Shown piece after piece: positions 27,621-36,719 of a stretch of DNA of 64,000 bases. Position 1 is the stretch's first letter. The number at the start of each line of letters is the position of its first letter. The DNA is taken from NCBI GenBank assembly GCA_963800235.1, contig CAWDAD010000001.1, positions 310,001-374,000 on the forward strand. The letters run 5' to 3'. The position numbers were made by a program, and so were the translations under genes. The stretch is from CAVVNP01 sp963800235 (GTDB lineage: Bacteria; Actinomycetota; Acidimicrobiia; Acidimicrobiales; Iamiaceae). The notes below the pieces were generated by a model, which saw only the letters and a program-made list of their open reading frames with translations, was not told the DNA's origin and did not search any database.

Positions 27621-28831
27621 CGCCGCTTGCCCTTCTTGCGGGGGCGGGGCGGGTGGTTGGCCGAGTAGCGGCCCGAGGCCACCACCGGGGCACCGCCCGT
27701 GCCGGTCGAGCGGGGGGCGCCCTGCTCGCCGGTTGCCGCCGCGGCCCCGGCGGGCACGGAGCCGGCGGCCACCGGGACCTCGGCCTCCCCGCGGGCCCGG
27801 CGCTGCTCGATCCGCTCCTGGAGCTGGCGGTAGCGGGGCTCGCGCTGCTTGAGGGCGAGCACGATGGGTGCGGCCACGAAGATCGACGAGTACGACCCGA
27901 CGAACAGGCCGACGAGCAGGGCCAGGCCGAACTGCTCGAGGTCGACCGCCCCGAGGCCGTAGGCGCCGATCACCAGGATCGAGATGACCGGCAGCAGGGC
28001 GGTCAGCGTCGTGTTGATGGAGCGCATGACGACCTGGTTGAGCGACAGGTTCATCATCTCGCCGTAGGTGAGCTTGCCGCCGCTCGTGAGCCGCCGGGTG
28101 TTGTCGGCCACCTTGTCGTACACGACGATCGTGTCGTACAGCGAGAAGCCGAGGATGGTGAGGAAGGCGATCACCGTCCCCGGCGTCACCTCGAACTGGA
28201 AGATCGAGTAGACGCCGACGCTGATCAGGATGTCGTGCACCACCGCGACCAGTGCGCCGACGGCCATGCGCCACTCGAGCCGGACCGAGATGTAGAGGGC
28301 GATGGCGATCAGGAAGAACACCAGCGCCCGCAGCGCCTTGTCGGACACGTCGCTCCCCCACGAGGCGCCGACCTCGGACCGGCTGATCGACGTGGCCGGC
28401 ACCTTCACCAGGTCGGCCAGGGCCTGGCGCGCCTTGTCCTGGCTGGCCACGCTGGTCGACCCGGTCTCGACCCGCAGGTTGGTCCGGCCCACGACCTGCA
28501 CGGTCACGTCGCCGACGCCGAAGGGCGCCAGGGCGGAGCGCACCTGCGCCGAGGAGGCCGTGCCAGGCACGTCGTAGGCGACCCCGCCCTTGAAGTCGAT
28601 GCCGAGCTTGAGGCCCTGGGTGGCGAGCGACACGGCGCTGGCCAGGAGCACCACGAGCGAGGCGGTGATGGCGATGCGCCACCCCTTGCGGAAGTCGAGG
28701 TCGTCGTCGAAGGAGAGCAGCCGGCTGACGAAGCTGCGCCCGCCCCCCGCCCGGCCGCCCCGGGCCTCGTCGGTGCCGTCGCCCCCGTCCGCGGTGCCGT
28801 CGTCGACCGTCTCGTCGGAGAGGTCGGTCAT
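27617..28831 (-). CDS. secF: Protein translocase subunit SecF
   Basis: SecF works with SecD to pull secreted proteins across the membrane using the proton gradient. The 404-residue protein has six predicted membrane helices, the periplasmic P1 start GLKLGIDFKGGVAYDV, and the signature GFSLYDTIVVYDKVADNTR. The N-terminus (about 35 residues) is acidic and the C-terminal 70 residues are basic and low in complexity, ending RPRKKGKRR. ATG overlaps the secD stop. Confidence 0.96.
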   Translation of the reverse strand: MTDLSDETVDDGTADGGDGTDEARGGRAGGGRSFVSRLLSFDDDLDFRKGWRIAITASLVVLLASAVSLATQGLKLGIDFKGGVAYDVPGTASSAQVRSALAPFGVGDVTVQVVGRTNLRVETGSTSVASQDKARQALADLVKVPATSISRSEVGASWGSDVSDKALRALVFFLIAIALYISVRLEWRMAVGALVAVVHDILISVGVYSIFQFEVTPGTVIAFLTILGFSLYDTIVVYDKVADNTRRLTSGGKLTYGEMMNLSLNQVVMRSINTTLTALLPVISILVIGAYGLGAVDLEQFGLALLVGLFVGSYSSIFVAAPIVLALKQREPRYRQLQERIEQRRARGEAEVPVAAGSVPAGAAAATGEQGAPRSTGTGGAPVVASGRYSANHPPRPRKKGKRR

Positions 28832-30654
28832 GTCGCCGCCCCCTTGGCCGTCCGCCGACGTCGGCCGGCGGCGGGGCCCTCGGCGAGCCGGTTCTCCGAC
28901 GACGGTCGGACGCGGATGCCGACCACCTCGGGGCGGTCCTGGAACCGTTCGCTGCGGGCCAGCCACAGCACCACCGGGCGCATGAAGAAGTAGGAGGCCA
29001 GCAGGTCGAGGATGGTCGAGAGCCCCAGGTAGAAGGCGAAGCCCCGCACCGCGCCGACGGTCAGCCAGTACAGGAGCCCGGCGCCGATCAGCGACACCAG
29101 GTCGGCGGACACGATCGTGCGCCAGGCCGAGTCGAAGGAGGTGCCGACCGCCGAGCGCAGGGTGCGCCCGGCGGCCACGTCTTCTCGCAGGTGCTCGTAG
29201 AAGACCACGTTCGAGTCCACCGCCACGCCGATGGACACGATGATGCCGGTGATGCCGGCGAGGGTCAGGGCGAGGCCGCGGGTGTCACCCAGGTAGGAGA
29301 TGACCACCCACAGCAGGGCGGCGCCGGAGGCCAGGCTGGCGATGGCCACCGCGCCGAGCAGCCGGTAGTAGACGAGCATGTAGAGCGCGACCAGGGCCAG
29401 GCCCACGAAGCCGGAGATGAGCCCGGCGTGCAGGTAGTCCTTGCCGAGGGTGGCGGACACGTCGCTGAACTGGCCGACGTTGAACTCCACCGGCAGGGCG
29501 CCGTACTTCAGCTTGAGGGCGAGGTCGTCGGCCTGCCCCTTGGTGAAGGACCCGGTGATGCGGAAGCTCTGATCGGCCAGGTTGAGGCTGTTGACCACCG
29601 GCGCCGACAGGATCTTGCCGTCGAGCACGATGGCGACCCGGCCGCCCGACCCGCCCTGGTTCGACTGCCCCGTCGGCGGGCACTCGGCCCCGCCGGAGTA
29701 GCAGGCGTTGAAGAGGGCGTTGATGGCCGACTTGTACCGGCCCTTGATGGAGATGGCGACCTCCCACTGCCCCGTGCCCTGGTTGAGCGCGCCCTCGGCC
29801 GAGGCCACCGCCTGACCGGGTGTGGCCTTGAACTGGGGGCCGGTGCCGGTGCCCGCCGGGCCCAGGCTGAGCGAGCCGGGGCCGTCGGGGTTGTTGCCGA
29901 CGCAGGGCTGGTCGGGCGGGGTCTGGTTGGAGCAGGCGGCGACGCCGGGGTTGATGCCGGCGGGGGCGGTGGTGGTCGCCGCGTTGGGATCGACCGGGAG
30001 GGTGGTGGCGTTGGGGTCGGCGGGCGCGGTGGTGGTCGCCGCGTTCGGGTCGGCGGGGAGGGGGGTGGTGGTGGGCGTCTGGGCGCCCGCCGCGTTGGGA
30101 CCGTCGGTGGGGCGCCCGAGGCTGTTGCCGGTGTTGTCCGACGGCGTCGACGCCGGTGCGGTCGCCGCCGGGGCCGTGGTCGTGGCGTTGGGATCGACCG
30201 GCGCGGTGGTCGCCCCCGGGACCGTGCTCGTGGCGCCGGGGGCCGTCGTGGTGGGGGCACCGGGTGCCGTCGTGGTCGGGGCGGCGGTGGTCGGCACCGG
30301 CGTCTGCAGCTGGCTCAGCACCGGCCGGAACTCGAGCTTGGCGGTGTCGCCGATCAGCGCCCGGGCCCGGTCGGGGTCCTTGATGCCCGGTAGCTGGATG
30401 ATGACGGTCTTGCCCTGGCGGACGATGTCGGGCTCGGCCACGCCGAGGCCGTCGACCCGGCTCCGGATGATCTCCTTGGCCTGCTCGACCGCGTCGGAGG
30501 TCGGGTTGCCCTTCGCCTGCAGCGTCACCGACAGGCCGCCCTGCAGGTCGAGGCCGAGCAGCGGCCGGTTGCCGGCCACCTCGGTGTAGATCAGGCCGAC
30601 CACCACGACGAGCAGGAACACCACCAGGGATCGGAACCCGGTCCGTCGCTTCAC
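28828..30654 (-). CDS. secD: Protein translocase subunit SecD with a Thr/Pro/Ala-rich insert
   Basis: SecD is the larger partner of SecF. The 608-residue protein has an N-terminal helix, GLDLQGGLSVTLQA, IIRSRVDGLGVAEPDI, the P1 head (VAIVLDGKILSAPVVN, FRITGSFTKGQADDLALKLKYGALP) and five C-terminal helices with AGITGIIVSIGVAVDSNVVFYEHLRED. Between about residues 135 and 285, inside the extracytoplasmic P1 region, lies a long insert of TTTAP/DPNATTT-type repeats that ordinary SecD lacks. GTG at 30652-30654 overlaps the yajC stop. Confidence 0.95.
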   Translation of the reverse strand: MKRRTGFRSLVVFLLVVVVGLIYTEVAGNRPLLGLDLQGGLSVTLQAKGNPTSDAVEQAKEIIRSRVDGLGVAEPDIVRQGKTVIIQLPGIKDPDRARALIGDTAKLEFRPVLSQLQTPVPTTAAPTTTAPGAPTTTAPGATSTVPGATTAPVDPNATTTAPAATAPASTPSDNTGNSLGRPTDGPNAAGAQTPTTTPLPADPNAATTTAPADPNATTLPVDPNAATTTAPAGINPGVAACSNQTPPDQPCVGNNPDGPGSLSLGPAGTGTGPQFKATPGQAVASAEGALNQGTGQWEVAISIKGRYKSAINALFNACYSGGAECPPTGQSNQGGSGGRVAIVLDGKILSAPVVNSLNLADQSFRITGSFTKGQADDLALKLKYGALPVEFNVGQFSDVSATLGKDYLHAGLISGFVGLALVALYMLVYYRLLGAVAIASLASGAALLWVVISYLGDTRGLALTLAGITGIIVSIGVAVDSNVVFYEHLREDVAAGRTLRSAVGTSFDSAWRTIVSADLVSLIGAGLLYWLTVGAVRGFAFYLGLSTILDLLASYFFMRPVVLWLARSERFQDRPEVVGIRVRPSSENRLAEGPAAGRRRRTAKGAAT

Positions 30655-30926
30655 TGGTCCGCCACCTCCTGGTCGACCGCCTTGGCCCCGATCGCCTGCC
30701 GGGCGACGCGGAGGCGCACGCCGCCGCCGGCGTCGAGCACGACCACCTCGTCGTGGACCTCGAGCAGCACGCCGTGGATGCCGCCGGTCGTGATGACCTC
30801 GTCGCCGACCCGCAGGCCGGCCACCAGCGCCTGGTGGGAGCGCACGCGCGCCTGCTGGGGTCGGATCACCAGCAGCCACATCAGGCCGAAGACGACCACG
30901 ACCAGCACGAGGGGGGCGGCGTTCAT
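30651..30926 (-). CDS. yajC: Preprotein translocase subunit YajC
   Basis: YajC is a small single-helix membrane protein attached to SecDF. The 91-residue product has an N-terminal helix (PLVLVVVVFGLMWLLVIRPQQ) and the conserved HQALVAGLRVGDEVITTGGIHG. It overlaps secD by four bases and starts the yajC-secD-secF-apt unit. Confidence 0.95.
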   Translation of the reverse strand: MNAAPLVLVVVVFGLMWLLVIRPQQARVRSHQALVAGLRVGDEVITTGGIHGVLLEVHDEVVVLDAGGGVRLRVARQAIGAKAVDQEVADQ

Positions 30927-30936
30927 GAGCTAGGCG

Positions 30937-30942
30937 ACCCTA
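30937..30942 (-). promoter_or_regulatory. Predicted -10 box upstream of yajC
   Basis: TAGGGT ten bases before the ATG of yajC; transcription would start within about three bases of the start codon. Confidence 0.4.
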
Positions 30943-30974
30943 CTCGGTCGCCCCTCCGCGGCTGTCGCACCGGA

Positions 30975-32159
30975 TCACCCCCAGACCTGGCGCGTCCGGC
31001 GCCGGAAGGCCTCGTAGCGGCCCTCGAGGACGGCCTCGCGGAGGGCGGCGGTGAAGCCCAGGATCCACCAGAGGTTGTGGATCGTGAGCAGCCGCCAGCC
31101 GGTCAGCTCGCCGACCTGCAGCAGGTGCCGCAGGTACCCCCGGGAGTAGCGCTGGCAGGTCGGGCAGGGGCAGGCGGGGTCGAGCGGGCCCGGGTCCACG
31201 GCGTGGCGCCGGGCCCGGAGGTTGACCCGTCCCGCGTCGGTGAGGATGGTGCCGTGCCGGGCGTGGCGGGTCGGCAGCACGCAGTCGAACAGGTCGATGC
31301 CGAGACCCACCGCCTCGACCATGGTCGAGGGGTCGCCCACCCCCATCAGGTAGCGGGGCTGGTCCGCGGGGAGGTCCTCGACGGCGGCGGCCAGCCCGAC
31401 CAGGAGGTCGTCGCGGGCCTCGCCGACCGACAGCCCGCCCACGGCGTACCCGTCGAAGCCGACGGCGACGGTGCGCTCGGTGCTCTCGCGGCGCAGGGCG
31501 AGGTCGGTACCCCCCTGGACGATGCCGAACTGGGACTGGGCCAGGTCCCAGCCGGCCCGCCGCTCGGCGCCCGCGAGGAACGCCTGCCGGGCCCGACCGG
31601 CCCACCGGGCGGTGCGCTCGACCGCCCGTCGGAGCTCCGCCGCCGGTGACGGCAGCGGCGGGCACACGTCGAGCGCCATCTGGATGTCGGCCCCCAGTCG
31701 CTCCTGCACGTCGACCGCCCCCTCCGGGGTGAGCCGGTGGGTGCTCCCGTCGTAGGTCGAGCGGAAGGTGACGCCCTCGTCGTCGACCTTCGGAGAGAGC
31801 GAGAACACCTGGTAGCCGCCGGAGTCGGTGAGCAGGGCGCCGTCCCACGCCTCGAACCGGTGCAGGCCGCCCAGGCCGCGGACCACGTCGGCGCCCGGGC
31901 GCAGCATCAGGTGGTAGGTGTTGGCCAGCACGATCCGGGCGCCGGCGGCGGTCAGGTCCTCGCCGGTCACCCCCCGCACCACCCCCTTGGTCCCCACCGG
32001 CATGAAGCACGGCGTCGGCACCAGGTGGCGCGGGGTGCGCAGTCGGCCGGCCCTGGCGGCGCCGTCGGTGGCGACCAGCTCGATGCGGCACCCGGTCCCC
32101 GGTCCCGCCTGCTCCGGTGCCGGCCGCCCGGGTGCCGGCCTGTCGGAGGCCGGGGTCAC
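30975..32159 (-). CDS. tgt: tRNA-guanine transglycosylase
   Basis: Tgt exchanges guanine-34 for a queuosine precursor in GUN tRNAs. The 394-residue protein has TDSGGYQVFSLS, the base-binding GGLSVGE, the nucleophile Asp in LFDCVLPTRHARHGT, and zinc ligands in CPCPTCQRYSRGYLRHLL with a later His (TIHNLWW). The GTG start overlaps the queA stop (GTGA). The N-terminus carries about 25 extra residues before IELVATDG. Confidence 0.95.
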   Translation of the reverse strand: MTPASDRPAPGRPAPEQAGPGTGCRIELVATDGAARAGRLRTPRHLVPTPCFMPVGTKGVVRGVTGEDLTAAGARIVLANTYHLMLRPGADVVRGLGGLHRFEAWDGALLTDSGGYQVFSLSPKVDDEGVTFRSTYDGSTHRLTPEGAVDVQERLGADIQMALDVCPPLPSPAAELRRAVERTARWAGRARQAFLAGAERRAGWDLAQSQFGIVQGGTDLALRRESTERTVAVGFDGYAVGGLSVGEARDDLLVGLAAAVEDLPADQPRYLMGVGDPSTMVEAVGLGIDLFDCVLPTRHARHGTILTDAGRVNLRARRHAVDPGPLDPACPCPTCQRYSRGYLRHLLQVGELTGWRLLTIHNLWWILGFTAALREAVLEGRYEAFRRRTRQVWG

Positions 32160-33178
32160 GCGGCGCGGTCGACGAGCATGGCGTCGCCGAAGGAGAGGAA
32201 GCGGTAGCCCCGGTCGAGGGCGGCGGCGTAGGCCGATCGCCAGCCCGGACCGGCGAAGGCCTCGAGCAGGGCGAGGAGCGTCGAGCGGGGGGCGTGGAAG
32301 TTGGTCAGCAGCCGGTCGACCACCTGGAAGCGGAAGCCGGGGAGGATGAACAGGTCGGTGCTCCCCCGGTCCGTCGCGGCGCGGGCGGCGCTCTCGAGGG
32401 CCCGCACGACCGTGGTGCCCACCGCGACGACCCGGTCGGCGGCGAGGCAGGCGGTCAGGGTCTCGGCGGGCACGTCGAAGCGCTCGGCGTGCATGGGGTG
32501 GTCCTCGACGCGGTCGGCGCTCACCGGCCGGAAGGTGCCGAGGCCGACCTCCAGCTCGAGCCGGGCGATCCGCACGCCGGCCGCCACGCAGGCGTCGAGC
32601 ACGGCGGCGGTGAGGTGCAGGCCGGCGGTGGGGGCGGCGGCCGAGCGGGCCCGGTCGGGGGGCTGGGCGTACACGGTCTGGTAGCGCTCCGGATCGGCCG
32701 GCGCCCGGTGGATGTAGGGCGGCAGGGGCACCTCGCCGTTGTCGTCGAACACGTCGTGGCCGCCGCCGCTCCCGTGCCGCTCCAGGCGAACGCCCCGGAC
32801 GCCGTCGCCCCGGTCCTCCTCGACCACGACGGTGGCGCCCCGCGCCGCCAGCTCGGTGCCCTCGGCCACCCGGTGGGCGGCGCCCACCAGCGCCTCCCAC
32901 CGGTCCGCCTCGTCCTCGATGGGGTGCAGGAACAGCACCTCGACCGACCCCCCGGTCGCCTTCCGCAGCCGGAGCCGGGCCTTGCGCACCCGGGTGTCGT
33001 TCAGGACCAACAGGTCACCCGGGCCGAGGAGCCCGGGGAGGTCGCGCACGGTGCGGTCGACGGGGTCGACCAGGGCGCCGCCGGTCGCGTCGAGCAGCCG
33101 GGCGGCGTCCCGGGGCTCGAGCGGCTCCTGGGCGATGGCGGCCGCCGGCAGGTCGTAGTCGAGGGCGTCGGCCTCCAT
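32156..33178 (-). CDS. queA: S-adenosylmethionine:tRNA ribosyltransferase-isomerase
   Basis: QueA transfers ribose from SAM to preQ1-tRNA to give epoxyqueuosine. The 340-residue protein begins DALDYDLPAAAIAQEPLEPRD and shows LLVLNDTRVRKARL, YAQPPDRARSAAAPTAGLH, LELEVGLGTFRPV and LLTNFHAPRSTLLALLEAF. With tgt it indicates queuosine modification, probably from salvaged preQ1 unless queCDEF lie elsewhere. Confidence 0.96.
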   Translation of the reverse strand: MEADALDYDLPAAAIAQEPLEPRDAARLLDATGGALVDPVDRTVRDLPGLLGPGDLLVLNDTRVRKARLRLRKATGGSVEVLFLHPIEDEADRWEALVGAAHRVAEGTELAARGATVVVEEDRGDGVRGVRLERHGSGGGHDVFDDNGEVPLPPYIHRAPADPERYQTVYAQPPDRARSAAAPTAGLHLTAAVLDACVAAGVRIARLELEVGLGTFRPVSADRVEDHPMHAERFDVPAETLTACLAADRVVAVGTTVVRALESAARAATDRGSTDLFILPGFRFQVVDRLLTNFHAPRSTLLALLEAFAGPGWRSAYAAALDRGYRFLSFGDAMLVDRAA

Positions 33179-33180
33179 CG

Positions 33181-34425
33181 CTACCGGTCGAGCAGGGCGC
33201 CGACCGTGCGGGCCAGCAACCGGGCGCCGACGGGGATGCAGGCCTCGTCGACGTCGAAGGTCTCGTGGTGGATGTCGACGAAGGGCCCACCGGGGCGGCG
33301 CACGCCGAGCCGGACGTAGCAGCACGGGCCGTCGCCCTGGAACCAGGAGAAGTCCTCGCCGCCCCCGCTCTGCTCGGTGGGGAGCACCGCTTCCGCGCCG
33401 AGCAGGTCGGCGGCCACGCCCGCGACCAGCGCGGTGAGGTCGGGGTCGTTCTCGACCGGCGGCGAGCCGACGCGGTAGTCGACCTCGGCAGTGGCGCCGA
33501 GCGGCTCCACGATGCCGGCGACCAGGCTCGCCACCAGGTCGGGGGCCCGCTCCCACGTGGTCCGGCCCAGGGTGCGCAGGGTGCCCTGCAGGACGGCCTC
33601 GGTCGGGATGACGTTGGGGGCGCGCCCGGCGTTGACCGCGCCGAAGGTCAGGTTCAGCCCGTCGCGGCTGTCGGTGAGCCGGTGCAGGCTGGCCGGCAGG
33701 TCGCAGATCACCCGGCCGGCGACGTGGACCAGGTCGGCGGTCTGGTGGGGCCGGCCGGTGTGGCCCCCCGGGCCGCGGAGGGTGATGCGGAACAGGTCCG
33801 CGGCCGAGGTGATGGGCCCGGCGCGCAGCCCGACGGTGCCGACGTCGAGCGCCGGGGCGCAGTGGACGGCGAGCACGGCGCGGGCGCCGACGGCCGCCCC
33901 CGCCTCGTGCAGGGCCCGGGCGCCGCTCGGCAGGGTCTCCTCGGCCGGCTGGAAGAGCAGCCGCACCCGGCCGCCGCAGCCGGCCCCCGCCCGGTGGAGC
34001 GCCAGCCCGGCGCCCAGCACCACCGCGGTGTGCACGTCGTGGCCGCACGCGTGGCACGCACCGTCGTGGGTGGAGCGGTACGGGACCTCCTTGCGGTCGG
34101 GCATCGGGAGGGCGTCGATGTCGGCACGGAGCACGATCGGCGGTCCCTCGTCGGGAGCCGGCGTCCCGTCCGCGGCGGGGACGGCCACGTCGCAGACGAC
34201 GCCGACCCCGTCCGGTGGGAGCGCCGGTCGGGGGTCCAGCCCCGCCGACCGCAGGCGCTCCACCAGGCGGGCGCTCGTCCGGTGCTCCTGCCAGCTCAGC
34301 TCCGGGTGCTGGTGGAGGTCGCGGCGGAACGCCACCAGGTCGCCGGCCAGGTCGTCGACGGCCGCGTCGGATGCGGCCTCCGGGCCGTCCGGGCCGTCCG
34401 GGCCGGGCTGGGGCTCGGCGCTCAC
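33181..34425 (-). CDS. M20-family amidohydrolase
   Basis: This 414-residue metal-dependent hydrolase of the M20D group (hippurate/IAA-amino acid hydrolase type) cleaves N-acyl amino acids. Motifs are FRRDLHQHPELSWQE, LRADIDALPMPD, the metal-binding CHACGHDVHTAVVLGA, FQPAEETLPSGA and GPGGHTGRPHQTADLV. The GTG overlaps the stop of the upstream ligase gene (GTGA), so the two are coupled. The substrate is unknown. Confidence 0.9.
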   Translation of the reverse strand: MSAEPQPGPDGPDGPEAASDAAVDDLAGDLVAFRRDLHQHPELSWQEHRTSARLVERLRSAGLDPRPALPPDGVGVVCDVAVPAADGTPAPDEGPPIVLRADIDALPMPDRKEVPYRSTHDGACHACGHDVHTAVVLGAGLALHRAGAGCGGRVRLLFQPAEETLPSGARALHEAGAAVGARAVLAVHCAPALDVGTVGLRAGPITSAADLFRITLRGPGGHTGRPHQTADLVHVAGRVICDLPASLHRLTDSRDGLNLTFGAVNAGRAPNVIPTEAVLQGTLRTLGRTTWERAPDLVASLVAGIVEPLGATAEVDYRVGSPPVENDPDLTALVAGVAADLLGAEAVLPTEQSGGGEDFSWFQGDGPCCYVRLGVRRPGGPFVDIHHETFDVDEACIPVGARLLARTVGALLDR

Positions 34426-35579
34426 CGCGCCACCGCCCGGGGGCACCCCGCGGCCAGCTCCTCGACCAGGTGGTCGACCACCGCCCGCAGGTCGGGGGCG
34501 GCGTCGCCGGTGCCGGCCGCCGCCCGCTGGCGCAGGTAGCTCGGCCCCACCTCGAGGATGCGGTGCACGCCGGCCAGCTCGGTCGCGCAGCCGAGTCGGG
34601 TGGCGATGGGCTCGAGCTCCTCGAGGGTCTCGACCACGGACTCGGACAGCGGTTGCAGGGAGCCGGCGTCGTCGACGATCAGCTCGGCGTCGATGCCGTG
34701 GCGCCCGGCCCGCCACTTGTTCTGCTGCAGGATCCAGTCGCGGTGGCGCGGGAGCTGGTAGCCGCGGTCGAGCAGGTGGTCGAGCCACGCCACCAGTGAC
34801 TGGCCGAGGGCGGCGACGGCCGTCACCTCGGTCAGCGTCGGCATGCCGTCGCACATGCGCAGCTCGACGGTGCCGAAGTCGGGGTGGGGGCGGATGTCCC
34901 ACCACACCTCGCGGATCGTGCTGATGGCCCGGGAGGTCACCAGGGTGTCGACGAACCCCTCGAACTCGGTCCAGTCCTCGAGCGTCGGCGGCAACCCGGC
35001 GGTGGGCAGGCCCTCGAAGACCTTGGCCCGGCTCGACGCCAGCCCGGTGTCCTGACCCTCCCAGTACGGGCTCGACGCCGACAGCGCGAGCAGGTGGGGG
35101 ATGTAGCCGGCCATGGCGTTGGCGATCGGGATGACCTTCTCGGCCGACCGCACGCCCACGTGCACGTGGACGCCGAAGATCTGCAGCCGGCGGGCCATCC
35201 ACTGCATCTCGCCCACCAGCTTCTGGTAGCGGGGGTCGGGGCTGATGACCTGGTCGCCCGGACGCGAGTACGGGTGGGTGCCCGAGCACATGACGGCCAG
35301 GCCCCGTCGGTCCGCCGCCTCCTGCACCGCGGTCAACGTGGCGGTCAGGTCCTCCCGCGCCTCGCGGGCGGTGCCGCAGACCCCGGTGACGATCTCGACG
35401 GTGCACTCGAACAGCTCGTGCTTGGCCCGGGGGTGCGCCCCCCCGGGGTGGCCCCGACCGATCTCGTCCAGGATCTCGCTGGCCGCGCTCACCAGCTCGC
35501 CGGTGCGCCGGTCCACCAGCTCCAGCTCGACCTCGACGCCCACGCTCGGGCCGTCCGAGCTGTTGAACGAGATGGGCAT
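34422..35579 (-). CDS. Glutamate-cysteine-ligase-like carboxylate-amine ligase (YbdK/GCS2)
   Basis: This 385-residue GCS2-family ATP-dependent ligase joins a carboxylate (often glutamate) to an amine. Visible blocks are SVGVEVELELVDRRTGEL, HELFECTVEIVTGVC, GTHPYSRPGDQVISPDPRYQ, GVHVHVGVRSAEKVI and FGTVELRMCDGMPTL. The true substrate is uncertain; family members include weak gamma-glutamylcysteine ligases. ATG at 35577-35579 has TAGCCT six bases upstream. The coupled M20 amidohydrolase suggests synthesis and breakdown of an amide. Confidence 0.88.
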   Translation of the reverse strand: MPISFNSSDGPSVGVEVELELVDRRTGELVSAASEILDEIGRGHPGGAHPRAKHELFECTVEIVTGVCGTAREAREDLTATLTAVQEAADRRGLAVMCSGTHPYSRPGDQVISPDPRYQKLVGEMQWMARRLQIFGVHVHVGVRSAEKVIPIANAMAGYIPHLLALSASSPYWEGQDTGLASSRAKVFEGLPTAGLPPTLEDWTEFEGFVDTLVTSRAISTIREVWWDIRPHPDFGTVELRMCDGMPTLTEVTAVAALGQSLVAWLDHLLDRGYQLPRHRDWILQQNKWRAGRHGIDAELIVDDAGSLQPLSESVVETLEELEPIATRLGCATELAGVHRILEVGPSYLRQRAAAGTGDAAPDLRAVVDHLVEELAAGCPRAVAR

Positions 35580-35585
35580 CCGCCG

Positions 35586-35591
35586 AGGCTA
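35586..35591 (-). promoter_or_regulatory. Predicted -10 box for the leaderless carboxylate-amine ligase gene
   Basis: TAGCCT followed by six bases and the ATG. Confidence 0.5.
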
Positions 35592-35649
35592 CGTCGGGCG
35601 CCGGGACGCCCCGCCCAGCCGGCGGCCCCCGATCCGCCGGTGGCCCCGA

Positions 35650-36719
35650 TCAGCCGAACAGGTTGGGCGGCGCCGAGGCGCCGGAGGCGTCGGCGGGCGC
35701 GCCCAGTCCCAGGTGGGACCACGCCGCCGGGGTGGCGACCCGCCCGCGGGGGGTGCGCATGAGCAGGCCCTTGGCGGATCAGGAAGGGCTCGTAGACGTC
35801 CTCGACCGTCTCGGCCGGCTCGCCCACCGCGATGGCGAGGGTGGAGAGGCCGACCGGCCCCCCGCCGAAGCGCTCGCAGAGCTGGCCGAGGATGGCCCGG
35901 TCGACCTTGTCGAGGCCCCGCTCGTCGACGCCGAAGGTGGCCAGGCCGGACCGGGCGGCGGCGTGGTCGACGGTGCCGTCGGACCGCGACCTCGGCGAAG
36001 TCGCGCACCCGGCGCAGCAGCCGGTTGGCGATCCGGGGCGTGCCCCGGGCCCGGCCGGCGATCTCGGCGGCGCCCTCGGCGTCGATGGTCACCCCGAGGA
36101 TGTCGGCGGCCCGCTCGACGATGGCCCGCAGGTCGCCGGGCTCGTAGTAGTCGAGGCGGGCGACCAGGCCGAAGCGGTCGCGGAGCGGCCCGGTGATGAG
36201 CCCCGTGCGGGTGGTGGCGCCGACCAGGGTGAAGCGCGGCACGTCGAGGCGGATCGACCGGGCGGCGGGGCCCTTGCCCAGCACGATGTCGAGCTGGAAG
36301 TCCTCCATGGCCGGGTAGAGGACCTCTTCCACCGATCGGGGCAGGCGGTGGATCTCGTCGATGAAGAGGACGTCGCCGTCGTCCAGGGCGCTCAGGATGG
36401 CGGCCAGGTCGCCGGCCCGCTCGAGCGCCGGCCCCGACGTGACGTGCAGGGCGACCTCCATCTCGGCGGCCACGATGCCGGCCATGGTGGTCTTGCCCAG
36501 GCCCGGGGGGCCGGCGAAGAGCAGGTGGTCGGCGGCCTGGCCGCGGCGCCGGGCGGCCTCGAGGATGATGGCCAGGTGCTCCTTGAGCTCGGCCTGGCCC
36601 ACGAAGTCGTCGAGCCGTCGGGGCCGCAGGCCGGCCTCCTCGCCCACCAGGGCACCGGTGACCAGCTCGCCCTCGACGTCGTCGGGCAGGGCGTCGGCCC
36701 GCAGCAGCTCGTCCCTCAT
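35650..36719 (-). CDS. ruvB: Holliday junction helicase RuvB, two single-base frame breaks
   Basis: RuvB is the hexameric AAA+ motor of branch migration. RPRRLDDFVGQAELKEHL, Walker A FAGPPGLGKTT, Walker B LFIDEIHRLPRSVEE, the sensor GATTRTGLI and the arginine finger region GPLRDRFGL are intact. Extra bases near 35985 (after FAEV) and near 35774 (in IRKGLLMRTPRGR) throw the C-terminal winged-helix part out of frame. Removing both gives a normal protein of 355 residues ending APPNLFG. The ATG overlaps the ruvA stop. Confidence 0.92.

Noticed and set aside
24804..27668. 954-codon plus-strand open frame
   Set aside because: It is antisense to rel and apt, made of His/Gly/Arg/Asp-rich low-complexity translation caused by G+C bias at third positions of the real genes.
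35650..36719. Programmed frameshifting in ruvB
   Set aside because: Two separate breaks, no slippery heptamer or downstream structure, and normal family length after removing two bases; error is simpler.
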